From assembly GCF_003332885.2 (NCBI RefSeq), contig NZ_QOWJ01000009.1:62001-126000 (forward strand): DNA of 64,000 nt. Direction: 5' to 3'. Source of the stretch: Paracnuella aquatica. GTDB lineage: Bacteria; Bacteroidota; Bacteroidia; Chitinophagales; Chitinophagaceae. Each line of letters starts with the position of its first letter. The stretch's first letter is position 1. Shown here in pieces: positions 42,235 to 51,021 of the stretch. The notes under the pieces are model-generated. The model saw nothing but the letters and a program-made list of their open reading frames with translations. It did no database searches and was not told the DNA's origin. Position numbers and translations under genes: made by a program.

Positions 42235-43053
42235 ATGAAATGGCTGCATACCCTTTTGATTGCCGGAACATCTTGTATTTTTTTTGCATGTGCCAATAGC
42301 GACGAAAGCGCAAATGATGGCAGCACCGGCATTACCAGCAATGTGCAGCAGCTCTCCTACTCCGTTGCGGCCACTTACCCCCACGATACATCTTCATTTA
42401 CCCAGGGCCTTGAATTTTATAATGGTAAACTGCTGGAAAGCACCGGCAATTTGGGCAAATCAAAACTGATGCAGGTGGACATGGCCACCGGTAATGCAGT
42501 AACCAGCAAGCCCCTGTCGGCGGAACTATTTGGCGAAGGCCTTACTGTACTCAACGACACACTCTACCAGCTTACCTGGCAAAACCGAAAGGTGCTGGTG
42601 TATGATGCCAAAAGCCTGCAACCTATAAAAGAACTGCCGTTAAATACAGACGGCTGGGGCATTGCCAACGATGGCAAAAACCTAATTGTAACGGATGGCA
42701 GTAGCAACTTATATTTTTACGAACCGGGCTCGTTCCGGCTGCTGCGTACACAAGGCGTTACCATGGACGAAACGCCCATCGGCAACCTGAACGAACTGGA
42801 ATTCATCAATGGGTTTTTATATGCCAATATTTGGCAAACGCCTTACATCGTGAAGATTGATCCCTCCAGCGGGCAGGTGTTGGCGCGACTTGATTTTTCG
42901 GATTTGGTGCAGCGGGTAAAAACAAAGATCCCGCAGTATGACACCGGCAATGAAGCCACACTCAATGGCATTGCTTACGATTCAACCACCAGGAAAATCT
43001 ACATCACGGGTAAATACTGGCCGGAACTGTACGAGGTGCAGTTTGAGCATTGA
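42235..43053 (+). CDS. Glutaminyl-peptide cyclotransferase, lipoprotein
   Basis: Converts N-terminal glutamine of peptides to pyroglutamate. It is 272 aa. The signal peptide ends in a lipobox (IFFAC, Cys19), so it is anchored in the envelope, facing the periplasm or surface. It has the five-bladed propeller of the plant/bacterial QC type (PF05096): 'YPHDTSSFTQGLEFYNGKLLESTGNLGKSKL', 'FGEGLTVLNDTLYQLTWQ', 'TDGWGIANDGKNLIVTDGSSNLYF', 'NLNELEFINGFLYANIWQT' and 'NGIAYDSTTRKIYITGKYWPELYEV'. It is a single gene. Confidence 0.93.
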   Translation: MKWLHTLLIAGTSCIFFACANSDESANDGSTGITSNVQQLSYSVAATYPHDTSSFTQGLEFYNGKLLESTGNLGKSKLMQVDMATGNAVTSKPLSAELFGEGLTVLNDTLYQLTWQNRKVLVYDAKSLQPIKELPLNTDGWGIANDGKNLIVTDGSSNLYFYEPGSFRLLRTQGVTMDETPIGNLNELEFINGFLYANIWQTPYIVKIDPSSGQVLARLDFSDLVQRVKTKIPQYDTGNEATLNGIAYDSTTRKIYITGKYWPELYEVQFEH

Positions 43054-43074
43054 TGGCTGGTGGTGCAAGGCAAA

Positions 43075-43116
43075 AGAATATAGAATATAGAATATAGACG
43101 AAAGACTATAGACAGT
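43075..43116. repeat. Heptamer array between glutaminyl cyclase and methyltransferase genes
   Basis: Six adjacent 7-mers: AGAATAT three times, then AGACGAA, AGACTAT, AGACAGT. It ends at the stop codon of the minus-strand methyltransferase. Confidence 0.65.
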
Positions 43117-44018
43117 TACTTTTTCTCGATTATATAAATCAGCGAGCTGCACTGGTCAGGATGCAGTACCGTATTCAAATTAGAGCGGATGCCGGTAAAG
43201 CCTGCATGCAGCCAGTTGGGCTTTTTGCCGTTGCGGTATTTACTACTCAATAAGGACACATAAAAAGCATCAAACCACATTGGTTTTTGCGCCACAATGC
43301 GTAAACCATGCTGCGCTACCAAAGCAGCCATTGATCTGGGTGTAAAATGATACAGGTGGCGCGGCACATCGTAGGCCGCCCAGTTGGTGCGGTACACTTC
43401 AGCATCCAGCGAGCCATAATTTGGTACAGCAATCAGCAATTTGCCACCCGGCGCCAGTAACTCCTGCAGGCGGTCCATATATGGGTGCAGGTCGTGTACA
43501 TGCTCCAGCACATGCCACAGCGTAATAGCATTGAATGATTGCGGCGCAAACTCGTACAACGCCTGCGGCTCCTGCGCTTCCACACCATAACGTGATTTGG
43601 CCATCCGCCGTGCATCGGCATCGGGCTCCACGCCTGCCGCCTTCCAGCCCCGCCCCTTCATGTGGTGCAAAAAGGTTCCGGTGCCGCAACCTACGTCTAA
43701 AATAGCACCTTGCCGCAAGCCGGTAGCGCCTTCAATCAGTTTCGCCTTCTGGCTGATGGTGATGCGGCGTACCCGTTGATACAGCTTATTCATCAGGCCC
43801 TTGGTATCGTCGGTATGCGAAATATAATCTTCCGATTTATAAAATGCACCAATGGAAGCTGCATCGGGCACATCCTGCGTAAAGCGCAGCGAACAGGCGG
43901 CGCATTGCCAAAGCACAAATTCGCGGCCGCTGACCGTAAAATCTTTTACCGCCTGCAGGGGGTTGATCTCCGCACTGCCGCAAACCGGGCAGGTTGTATA
44001 ATGCACCGTACCATTCAT
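43116..44018 (-). CDS. SAM-dependent methyltransferase with N-terminal zinc ribbon
   Basis: A 300-aa protein from ATG 44018; a TTG at 44057 would add 13 residues. The N-terminus has two CxxC pairs (Cys10/13 in TTCPVCGSAE, Cys39/42 in QCAACSLRF), a zinc ribbon common in O-antigen-type methyltransferases. A class I methyltransferase fold follows: SAM motif I ILDVGCGTGTFLHHMK, 'AAGVEPDADARRMAK', 'NAITLWHVLEHVHDLHPYM', 'LLAPGGKLLIAVPNYGS'. The substrate is perhaps a lipid-linked or surface sugar, by family analogy only. No polysaccharide locus surrounds it. Confidence 0.88.
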   Translation of the reverse strand: MNGTVHYTTCPVCGSAEINPLQAVKDFTVSGREFVLWQCAACSLRFTQDVPDAASIGAFYKSEDYISHTDDTKGLMNKLYQRVRRITISQKAKLIEGATGLRQGAILDVGCGTGTFLHHMKGRGWKAAGVEPDADARRMAKSRYGVEAQEPQALYEFAPQSFNAITLWHVLEHVHDLHPYMDRLQELLAPGGKLLIAVPNYGSLDAEVYRTNWAAYDVPRHLYHFTPRSMAALVAQHGLRIVAQKPMWFDAFYVSLLSSKYRNGKKPNWLHAGFTGIRSNLNTVLHPDQCSSLIYIIEKK

Positions 44019-44086
44019 AGTGGGCTGCAAGGTAAATGCAATGGGTTTATTAGCCAATAGGAAGGGATGATGGATGGTGGAGATGA

Positions 44087-44421
44087 TAGTTGGGAGTTCA
44101 GAGTTGGAAGTTGACAGTTGGTTATTGATAGTTCTAAGTCGGGAGTGTCAATTTGTCGATGCCTTTTTTACAGTTGTGCGATGTGAAGCAGTCATTGCGA
44201 GGCGCAGCGACAGTAATGTAGTTAAGTAAAAGGTGGGTGCCGAAGCAATCTCCAACAATATCAGCCCCTTTTAAACCTCTTAGATGAAAGGGGATTGCTT
44301 CGGCGCGGAAAAAACAACTACCCACAATGGACCCGCTGCGCCTCGCAATGACTGTTGTGTCGAAGCATTTTAGCAATAACACAGTACCACTATCAAATAC
44401 CAACTGTCAACCACTAACTCC
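44087..44421. repeat. Nested element: heptamer arrays enclosing a 'GTCATTGCGAGG' palindrome
   Basis: The outer left array has nine 7-mers (TAGTTGG, GAGTTCA, GAGTTGG, AAGTTGA, CAGTTGG ... 44087-44149). The outer right array is the reverse-complement type (ATCAAAT, ACCAACT, GTCAACC, ACTAACT, 44380-44421). Between them lies copy 2 of the two-layer palindrome, with 21-bp outer arms (44189-44209, 44334-44354) and 12-bp inner arms (44239-44250, 44293-44304). The whole could fold as one long hairpin in three tiers. No gene lies in 44058-44542. Confidence 0.75.
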
Positions 44422-44542
44422 TTCCTCGGGCCCGCGAAGTATTTTTTTGCCGGAAAAAAATCACGATAAGAAACTTTGCAACAACTGAAGGCTTTTTACG
44501 CAGCCATAGAGAAGAACACTATATCGATCAAAATCTATTTCG

Positions 44543-45175
44543 CTAATTATGCTGCACCGGAGCCTGCTCAATATCTACTTTTTGCTGCAGGCCGGAAGCG
44601 GCAGTAGGGCTGTTAGCGATATAAATATGATAGGCAATAAACAGCAACGACAAGATCGCCACAATCCAGCCCACCAGCACCACCCATGAACGCCGCGGCG
44701 CATCTTCCAGCAACTCCGACTGGTATTCTTCGGTACTCAACTGCCGCTCCACATCGCCTACCAGCACAGTGTGTTGTACGTTCTCACGAAGCACCCGCTG
44801 TGCGGCTACCGGCTCTAGTAGTGTAGCGCTTTCATTTTGCGGTTCAAATTGGATATAAGCACCTTCCAGCTCCAACCGGCCAATGCCCTGCCAGCTAAAA
44901 GGCTGCTCCTGCAGGCGGCTGCGCAGCGCTTCGCCAAAACGGGTCAGTTCTTCGGCCACCAGGTTGGTGTCATTGTTGTAGGCATGGGCCAGCATCTGAA
45001 TCTGGTGCTCCTCCACCATTGCCTGCCGCGAAAAATGCACCTGATGGTGCGGTGGCAGTAATTGCTGGTTCACCACATCCAACTGTGCGGGCTGCTGCAC
45101 CAACTGCAACGTACCCACACCCGGAATGCCTACCGTTTTATACGTAAAAAAATACTGATGTAATTCCTGAAACAC
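44543..45175 (-). CDS. HU-CCDC81-like membrane protein
   Basis: A 210-aa protein. The N-terminus ('LHQYFFTYKTVGIPGVGTLQL') has the IHF/HU-like CCDC81 domain pattern seen in Bacteroidota envelope proteins, and a second such region follows at about 85-115 ('FSWQGIGRLELEGAYIQFEP'). One membrane helix lies at about 165-187 ('WVVLVGWIVAILSLLFIAYHIYI'), so the domain is cytoplasmic. The start is GTG at 45175; its G is the last base of the TAG stop of the upstream barrel gene (TAGTG), implying coupled translation. In other genomes this domain often joins a SPOR domain to peptidoglycan; no SPOR is present here. Confidence 0.72.
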   Translation of the reverse strand: MFQELHQYFFTYKTVGIPGVGTLQLVQQPAQLDVVNQQLLPPHHQVHFSRQAMVEEHQIQMLAHAYNNDTNLVAEELTRFGEALRSRLQEQPFSWQGIGRLELEGAYIQFEPQNESATLLEPVAAQRVLRENVQHTVLVGDVERQLSTEEYQSELLEDAPRRSWVVLVGWIVAILSLLFIAYHIYIANSPTAASGLQQKVDIEQAPVQHN

Positions 45176-46815
45176 TATTTATTCCCGTTTTGAGCGAACG
45201 AAAATACAACGCCGCCGAGGAAGTTGAACCCATAAACCGGATATTGGTTCCAGCGCTGGTATTCTTTACCAAAAATATTGTTGAACTGCGCCCACAGTTT
45301 AATGTTTTTCGCAATACCAAATTCCATCCCGGCATTGAGGTCCACCGCACCTTTCTGGCGGCGGCCATCGCCACCTTTGGTAAGGTAACGGGCACCCTCA
45401 AACGCAAACATATCGGCAGTGGCATACAGGTCTTTTAAGATCTGCACCCGCAGGCGGCTGGTAAATTCCATTGGCAGCAGTCCCCAGGCTTTGTCGTTAT
45501 CGCGCAGGCCGGAAAAGTTATTCAGCCGCAGCATCGTGTTAAACGAAACACGTTCGCCCCAGGTATAGCCCATTTCGCCGGCAATGTACACATTGGTCAT
45601 TTTCGATTCGTTCAGCACCTGGAACGATTTGCCGCTGGCAGTATCGTTCACAAACAGAGGCTGGTTGTTGAGCCGGTTGGAACCCGCACGAACATTATAG
45701 GAAAAATGATCGCCCACCGAACCTTTCACACCCACGTAGCGCTCTTCGATGCGGGTGTTGTACACCGTATCAGGCGCCCATATCCATGGGTTGAAGTTGG
45801 CGAGGTATTGAAAGCCGGAACTGCGGAAGTAACCGAGCCATCCCAGTTGCACAGTAAAGCCCTTGCTGGCAATGCCAAATTCGGCGGTAACGTTGGGCAG
45901 TACTTTAAATCCACCGCCTTCCCACGCCGGCTTGATCCCCGCCTGCACTTGCACGTTGGCATTATGGAAACGCAGTTCGGGTGCCAGCAAAAAGTAGTTG
46001 TTGCTCACCGCATCCTTTCCTTCGGGCTTGTAGCGGGTAAGGTTGGTTTCGGCGGCAAGTTTTGCGGTAAACCGGTTGCTGATGTTTTTAGAAAGGGGCA
46101 AATACAGGTATGTGTTGCTTTCCGAATTGCTCAGGCCATCGTTGAAAATATCGATGCGGATTTCCGGCGCATAATTAAGCCCATACTTGGTCGGCTCCAG
46201 GTTGCGGTACGCCAGGCGGCCGCGAATGGTAGCGTATTTCACCCGCAGCGAATCTTCCGGAAACTTCAGCGTGTCGGGCTGAAAGCCGTAGCGGTTATAG
46301 CGGTCCTGCACGGTACCAATGCGTGCCTGCCACTCGCCGTTGCGGGCATTTTGTAAAAATGCGTTGGCTTCAACTTCGGTGTTGCTGAACTTTTGGAAAG
46401 GCCGTTTGCCTTTCGAAGAAACATGGCTGCCATATAAGTTGAGTCCCGATGTTTTGCCATCGCCTAATGAAAGGCCCACTTGTGCATAAGGTGTACTGAG
46501 GTTACCAAAACCCAGCTTTGCATAATTGTGCCCATCAAAGCGGCCGCCGGTATCTACCTGCAGCGCCATTGGTTTTAGCGAACCAGGCTGAAACGCCAGC
46601 GAAAGATTCTGGTTGGGGATGGTGTATTGCAGCCGCGGCCGGGTAGTATCGGCGGTGGGCGGAGCGGCGTTGAAATTGATCTTGGCGGCTTCGCGGAGCT
46701 CGGGCTTGAAGGTGGACGTAACGCTTACTTCGCGTTTGCGGGTAGTGTCCTGCGCCTGTGCGCCAAGGCCTAAAGCAATGAACAGCGAACCGGCGAGAAA
46801 GTATTTTGTATTCAT
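45175..46815 (-). CDS. Outer-membrane beta-barrel protein, partner of the TPR protein
   Basis: A 546-aa exported protein from ATG 46815 with a signal peptide (MNTKYFLAGSLFIALGLGAQA). After 'REVSVTSTFKPELREAAKINFNAAP' it consists of barrel-like strands with frequent 'NLYGSHVSS', 'QARIGTVQDRYNRYGFQPD', 'GRLAYRNLEPTKYGLNYAPEIRIDIF', and ends 'YGFNFLGGVVFSF', with an aromatic C-terminus suitable for BAM insertion. It resembles a TonB-receptor barrel without a plug, and no substrate is evident. Conserved order in the window: TPR protein, this barrel, HU-CCDC81 protein. Confidence 0.75.
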   Translation of the reverse strand: MNTKYFLAGSLFIALGLGAQAQDTTRKREVSVTSTFKPELREAAKINFNAAPPTADTTRPRLQYTIPNQNLSLAFQPGSLKPMALQVDTGGRFDGHNYAKLGFGNLSTPYAQVGLSLGDGKTSGLNLYGSHVSSKGKRPFQKFSNTEVEANAFLQNARNGEWQARIGTVQDRYNRYGFQPDTLKFPEDSLRVKYATIRGRLAYRNLEPTKYGLNYAPEIRIDIFNDGLSNSESNTYLYLPLSKNISNRFTAKLAAETNLTRYKPEGKDAVSNNYFLLAPELRFHNANVQVQAGIKPAWEGGGFKVLPNVTAEFGIASKGFTVQLGWLGYFRSSGFQYLANFNPWIWAPDTVYNTRIEERYVGVKGSVGDHFSYNVRAGSNRLNNQPLFVNDTASGKSFQVLNESKMTNVYIAGEMGYTWGERVSFNTMLRLNNFSGLRDNDKAWGLLPMEFTSRLRVQILKDLYATADMFAFEGARYLTKGGDGRRQKGAVDLNAGMEFGIAKNIKLWAQFNNIFGKEYQRWNQYPVYGFNFLGGVVFSFAQNGNK

Positions 46816-46842
46816 TGAGAAACGATGTCTTTTGAATTTGGG

Positions 46843-46919
46843 GCCACTAAGGCACGAAGAACACAAAGCAGCACTAAGAAATTCTTTCGTGCCTCTTGGT
46901 GCCTTTGGGCCTTAGTGGC
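46843..46919. repeat. Octamer-array hairpin element, copy B
   Basis: Outer arms GCCACTAAGGC (46843-46853) and GCCTTAGTGGC (46909-46919), with 8-bp units inside (GCACGAAG, AACACAAA, GCAGCACT) and core AAGAAATTCTTT. It lies between the TPR and barrel genes. Confidence 0.75.
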
Positions 46920-47002
46920 GAAAAGGCTCAATAGCGGTGTGAACGTACAGGTGTGCGACGCAACAGGTGCTGATGGCAGCGCTGGTGTTGGCTACACAAA
47001 TA

Positions 47003-50000
47003 CTAACGTCCCGTGACCTTGCTGCCCGAAGCTTCTTCAGCGGTAACCTTGGTCAGTTTATCCTGCGCTTCGGCTTTGAGTTCGGCATTGAGGGTATTGT
47101 CCACAATGCTTTGGAACGTAGCCTTGGCGTTGAAATAATCTTTTTGCTTCCAGAAAATATCACCGAGCAGGATGTATGATTTAGTGACCCACCAGTCGTA
47201 AGAACCGGCTTTGTTGATCACTTCAAATGCGGCTTTCTCCGCATCTTCCAACCGGTTAATGCCAAAGTAGCTGGCAGCAATTTCATAGCGTGCTTCGGCG
47301 CCCAGTGCGGCTTTGTTCACCGACACTACCGTTTTGAAATTGTTGATGGCCACATCGTACTGGCCGGCAATTTGTGCGGCTTTGCCCACGGCCATTGCAG
47401 CCAGTGCTTTATCATCGGACGAAGCAGATTTTTGCGCCAGCAGTTCCTGTGCGTTGCTTTGCGCAGCGCTCCATTTTTTTAACTGGTACTGGCTGCGCAG
47501 CAAACCACGCATGGCTTCGAGACGTGCTTCCTGCGTGGCCGCAAAACCTTTGAGCTGCGTGTAAAAACGTTCGGCCTGCTCGTAATCTTTTACTTCAAAA
47601 AACGAGATGCGTGCAGCCTGCAACACGGCCCGCTCGGCAAACGCGTTGGGTGCCCGCTCGGCCACATAGCCATAAGCTTCCAGCGCATTGCGCCAGTCTT
47701 TGCGGGTGCCAAAAATTTCACCGCGATAGTATTGTGCATTGGTGGCGTAGTTGCCGGTGGCAAAACGCTGCAGGTAGTTGTTGAATGACTCCAAAGCTGC
47801 TGCGGCATTGCCGTTTTCGTATTGCAGTTCGGCGGCGGCAAATGTGAGTGAATCCTCCGCACTTACCGACAGCGGCTTGCCGGCTTCACGCATCACTTCG
47901 GCGTATTCGGCGGGGCGGCCGGTTTCCACAAAAATGGCTTTCAGGTTGTCCAATGCCGTTTCAGCTTCCGGCGAATTGGGATAATCGGAAATGACCTTGC
48001 GGTATTGCGTGATGGCCTCGGTGGCGTTATTGAGGTTGTATTGTGCAATGCCTTGCTTTAAATAAGCCTGCGGCTTGAGGCTGCTATTGCCGCCGGCACG
48101 GGCAATGGTCTGCAGAAAAGGAATGGCTTCGCGAAATTGCTCGTTGCCAAGGTATGTGTTCGCGATTTCCATGTTCGCATCCATCACCAGCGGCGATTGC
48201 GGAAACTTGCGAATCAGTGTATTGAGGTTGCTGATCTTTTCGTTGCTGCTGTTGATGCCGGCGATCATTGCTTTTTGGAACGTAGCGTAATCTTCGGCGG
48301 CCCATGAGTAGCGGATCACATTGTCGTACATGGTGCGTGCCTGCGCATAGCTGCGGTTCATGTAATAGGCATCGGCAGTACGTACATATGCATCCTGCGT
48401 AACGGGATCGGAATTGAGCGATACGTTGCGCGACAGCGGTTCAAAAAATGTTTGTGCTACCGGGTAGTTTTGTTTGCGGTAATACGCATAACCGAGGTTA
48501 TACTTTGCATTATTCGCTGTTGCCTCACCGTTAGCTGGTGCGCCCGCATTAAGGTACGCGTTGTAATAACGAATGGCATCGTCGGTGCGGCCCGAACGGT
48601 AAGCCAGTTCGCCTTTCCAGAAGTTGACAAAAGGCAGCACAGGTGCGTTATTTGGATCGCGCAGCGCTTTATCCAGCAAAGCTTCGGCTTCTACTAATGC
48701 ACCATCATTGATCAACTCGGTGGCGCGGCCATAAAGGATGCGCGGATACACCCGCTTCGCATTTTGCGATGGATATTTCAACCCTTCGATCAGTGTCAAT
48801 GCACCGCGGTAGTTATTGGTGTTGGCAAGCGCACCAACCAGCAAGTCGGTGGCTTCTTCGCGATAATCAGATGCGGGATAATCTTGTATAAATGCTTCGA
48901 GGCTGCGCAGCGCTTCATCCTGGTAGCCCAGCTCGTAAGAAAGCTTTGCGTAGTTGAACCGCGAAATTTCGCGTTGCTGTGGGTTGCTGTTGTTGGAGGC
49001 GCCAAACAGGAATGCGTTCCGTGCATTGGCACGTTGGCCTGTTTTTAAATAAGCATCGCCCAGCAGGTACATAGCATGCTGCGATAGTGAATCTTCTTTT
49101 CCGCTCAATTGCTTGAAGCCTTCAATGGCTTTGGGCATCTGGCCCGCCTGGTAATAAGCATACGACAATTCATACAGGTCTTCGCGGCGCACTTTCTTCG
49201 ACTTCGCCACATAATCATCGAGGTAAGGCGCGGCCTGTGCATATTGTTTTTGCTCAAACAGCGCATGGCCTAACAGCTGCTTTAGCTCCAGGTCGTAAAA
49301 CTGTGTTTTGCCGGCTTTTAATTTTGCCTGCGCATATTCCACTGCTTCTTTTTTACGGCCCTGCACGTAATAGATCTGCGCTATATAAAAAGGCACAATG
49401 CCTTCGTAAGCCGGGTGGTTCTCCACTACGCGAAAACTTTCCAGCGCATCGCTGTATTGTTTATCGCGGAAGGCGATGAAGCCGTAGTAATAGTTGGCGT
49501 CCATGTAATTTGGATCGTCCTTTACCTGGCGAATGGAGTTGAGCAGCGGCTTTGCCTTATCAAATTGTTGCAGGGTAAAATAAGCATAGCCCTGGTGAAA
49601 TTTGGCGTCGGCAATTTCGCGGTTGCTCAGGTTGGCAATGTTGGCACCTTCGTAAAAAGTAAGCGCCTCGGTAAACTCCTGTTTGCGAAACAGGTATTCG
49701 GCCAGGTGATAGTTCATCATCTGCACCCGCGGATTGTTTCGGGTAACCTCGATATAGCTGCGGGCTGCCGGCTCTGCCCCGCCTTCATTTTGCTTGAGGG
49801 CACATACTAAGGTGTAATAATCTACTTCCTGCGCCTGGATGGGTAGGTCGGGCCGAACGCCGTCTTTCAGGTTTGCCTGTAATTCTTTCAGTATGGGATA
49901 AGCGAGGTTGTATTGCCCTTTTTGAAAAAATTCTTTTGCCAGCGAAAAGCGCTGCTGCGGATCGTTATGCTGAAACGTTTGCTGCGCCTGCGCCGTCGAA

Positions 50001-50041
50001 AGCATCAGGCTAAGGGAAAGAGGCAAAAAATATCGCTTCAT
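47003..50041 (-). CDS. Large exported TPR-repeat protein
   Basis: A 1012-aa protein with a signal peptide (MKRYFLPLSLSLMLSTAQA). It is built of tandem tetratricopeptide repeats through its whole length: 'FSLAKEFFQKGQYNLAYPILKEL', 'AEYLFRKQEFTEALTFYEGANI', 'FHQGYAYFTLQQFDKAKPLLNSI', 'YYGFIAFRDKQYSDALESFRVV', and later 'AQYNLNNATEAITQYRKVISDYPNSPEAE'. It is probably a periplasmic scaffold working with the downstream barrel and the membrane-anchored HU-CCDC81 protein. TPR plus barrel pairs are common in Bacteroidota, but the pathway is not known to me. Octamer hairpins flank it on both sides. Confidence 0.85.
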   Translation of the reverse strand: MKRYFLPLSLSLMLSTAQAQQTFQHNDPQQRFSLAKEFFQKGQYNLAYPILKELQANLKDGVRPDLPIQAQEVDYYTLVCALKQNEGGAEPAARSYIEVTRNNPRVQMMNYHLAEYLFRKQEFTEALTFYEGANIANLSNREIADAKFHQGYAYFTLQQFDKAKPLLNSIRQVKDDPNYMDANYYYGFIAFRDKQYSDALESFRVVENHPAYEGIVPFYIAQIYYVQGRKKEAVEYAQAKLKAGKTQFYDLELKQLLGHALFEQKQYAQAAPYLDDYVAKSKKVRREDLYELSYAYYQAGQMPKAIEGFKQLSGKEDSLSQHAMYLLGDAYLKTGQRANARNAFLFGASNNSNPQQREISRFNYAKLSYELGYQDEALRSLEAFIQDYPASDYREEATDLLVGALANTNNYRGALTLIEGLKYPSQNAKRVYPRILYGRATELINDGALVEAEALLDKALRDPNNAPVLPFVNFWKGELAYRSGRTDDAIRYYNAYLNAGAPANGEATANNAKYNLGYAYYRKQNYPVAQTFFEPLSRNVSLNSDPVTQDAYVRTADAYYMNRSYAQARTMYDNVIRYSWAAEDYATFQKAMIAGINSSNEKISNLNTLIRKFPQSPLVMDANMEIANTYLGNEQFREAIPFLQTIARAGGNSSLKPQAYLKQGIAQYNLNNATEAITQYRKVISDYPNSPEAETALDNLKAIFVETGRPAEYAEVMREAGKPLSVSAEDSLTFAAAELQYENGNAAAALESFNNYLQRFATGNYATNAQYYRGEIFGTRKDWRNALEAYGYVAERAPNAFAERAVLQAARISFFEVKDYEQAERFYTQLKGFAATQEARLEAMRGLLRSQYQLKKWSAAQSNAQELLAQKSASSDDKALAAMAVGKAAQIAGQYDVAINNFKTVVSVNKAALGAEARYEIAASYFGINRLEDAEKAAFEVINKAGSYDWWVTKSYILLGDIFWKQKDYFNAKATFQSIVDNTLNAELKAEAQDKLTKVTAEEASGSKVTGR

Positions 50042-50072
50042 GGTTGGTACTGCTTTGGGGTGCTTACTGTCA

Positions 50073-50158
50073 TTTGATCCACCAAGACACCAAGAGTAAA
50101 AGACACACTAAGAAAATTCTTTGTGAAACTTAGCGCCTTCGTCTCTTTGTGGTTCAAA
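50073..50158. repeat. Octamer-array hairpin element, copy C
   Basis: Reads almost wholly as 8-mers: ACCAAGAC, ACCAAGAG, TAAAAGAC, ACACTAAG, AAAATTCT, TTGTGAAA, CTTAGCGC, CTTCGTCT, CTTTGTGG. Outer arms pair (TTTGATCCACCAAGACAC with the 50141-50158 strand, few mismatches). It lies upstream of the TPR gene. The remainder of 50159-50406 shows no gene. Confidence 0.75.
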
Positions 50159-50406
50159 AATCCGGACTTCCGAAACTGGAATAAACGGCGTAAATATTCA
50201 AATTATTATAAGGCGGGCCAAATGAGGTATGACCAGTGGCCTATATTTAACAAGGTTGCAGGCAATAATAAAAAACATATTTGAACAGCAGGGGTTGTGC
50301 ACAAGTGGACCAAACCTGTGCCCTGCGCCGTTTACGCGGTGTGCACTTTGTAACGGTTGTGCCTATTCAACTTTTCTGTAACATTGCCCCTCCAAAGAAA
50401 AAAACT

Positions 50407-50817
50407 ATGAAAAGACTGTTCAGCACCCGCGTCTCAGATGGTGCTTTTTCATTTGCCATGCTGCTGTTGCGCCTGGGTGCCGGGTCGCTGATGATGGTGA
50501 ACCACGGCCTGGATAAGCTGATGCACTTTGCCGACAAGGCCTCGCGTTTTGCCGATCCGTTTGGTGTGGGTTCCACCACGTCGCTGTCGCTGGTGGTGTT
50601 TGCCGAATTTTTCTGCGCCGTATTTATTATCCTGGGCTTGTTTACTCGCCTGGCGGCTATTCCGCTGGTGGTTGCCATGTCGGTAGCCCTCTTTTATGCG
50701 CATAAAGGCCAGATGTTTGGCGATGGCGAAATGTCGGCGGTTTACCTCACTGCGTTTCTGACCATCTTATTTGCTGGCCCGGGCAATATTAGTTTGGATA
50801 AGTTTATTGGTAAATAA
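50407..50817 (+). CDS. DoxX-family membrane protein
   Basis: A 136-aa four-helix membrane protein starting at ATG 50407 (the upstream frame from 50281 has no support). The DoxX pattern is visible: 'FAMLLLRLGAGSLMMVNHGLDKLMHF', 'LSLVVFAEFFCAVFIILGLFTRLAAIPLVVAMSVALFYAH' and 'AVYLTAFLTILFAGPGNISLDK'. DoxX proteins are often linked to quinone-dependent or thiosulphate oxidation or stress, but single genes remain uncharacterised. It is a single gene with its own terminator. Confidence 0.88.
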   Translation: MKRLFSTRVSDGAFSFAMLLLRLGAGSLMMVNHGLDKLMHFADKASRFADPFGVGSTTSLSLVVFAEFFCAVFIILGLFTRLAAIPLVVAMSVALFYAHKGQMFGDGEMSAVYLTAFLTILFAGPGNISLDKFIGK

Positions 50818-50835
50818 AAAAATTGACCTCTGATT

Positions 50836-50868
50836 AAAAGCCCGCAACTTTTCGTTGCGGGCTTTTTT
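50836..50868 (+). terminator. Terminator of the DoxX gene
   Basis: 13-bp stem AAAAGCCCGCAAC / GTTGCGGGCTTTT (50836-50848, 50854-50866) followed by T's. Confidence 0.92.
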
Positions 50869-51021
50869 ATTTAACCAGCATTCACTTTGCCTGCTGGCAA
50901 CAACATTTTATTGTTTTAAAAAAGAATTTGAAGTCGGAGGAATTGAAAACTCAAACAGTTACTTTCAATAAGCATTCTCAATGCTTACTAAATAACCTTC
51001 CCAAACCTTTTCAACATAGCC

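Noticed and set aside
44134-44403. 89-codon frame in the 44-kb spacer
   Set aside because: It is wholly made of the nested palindromic element.
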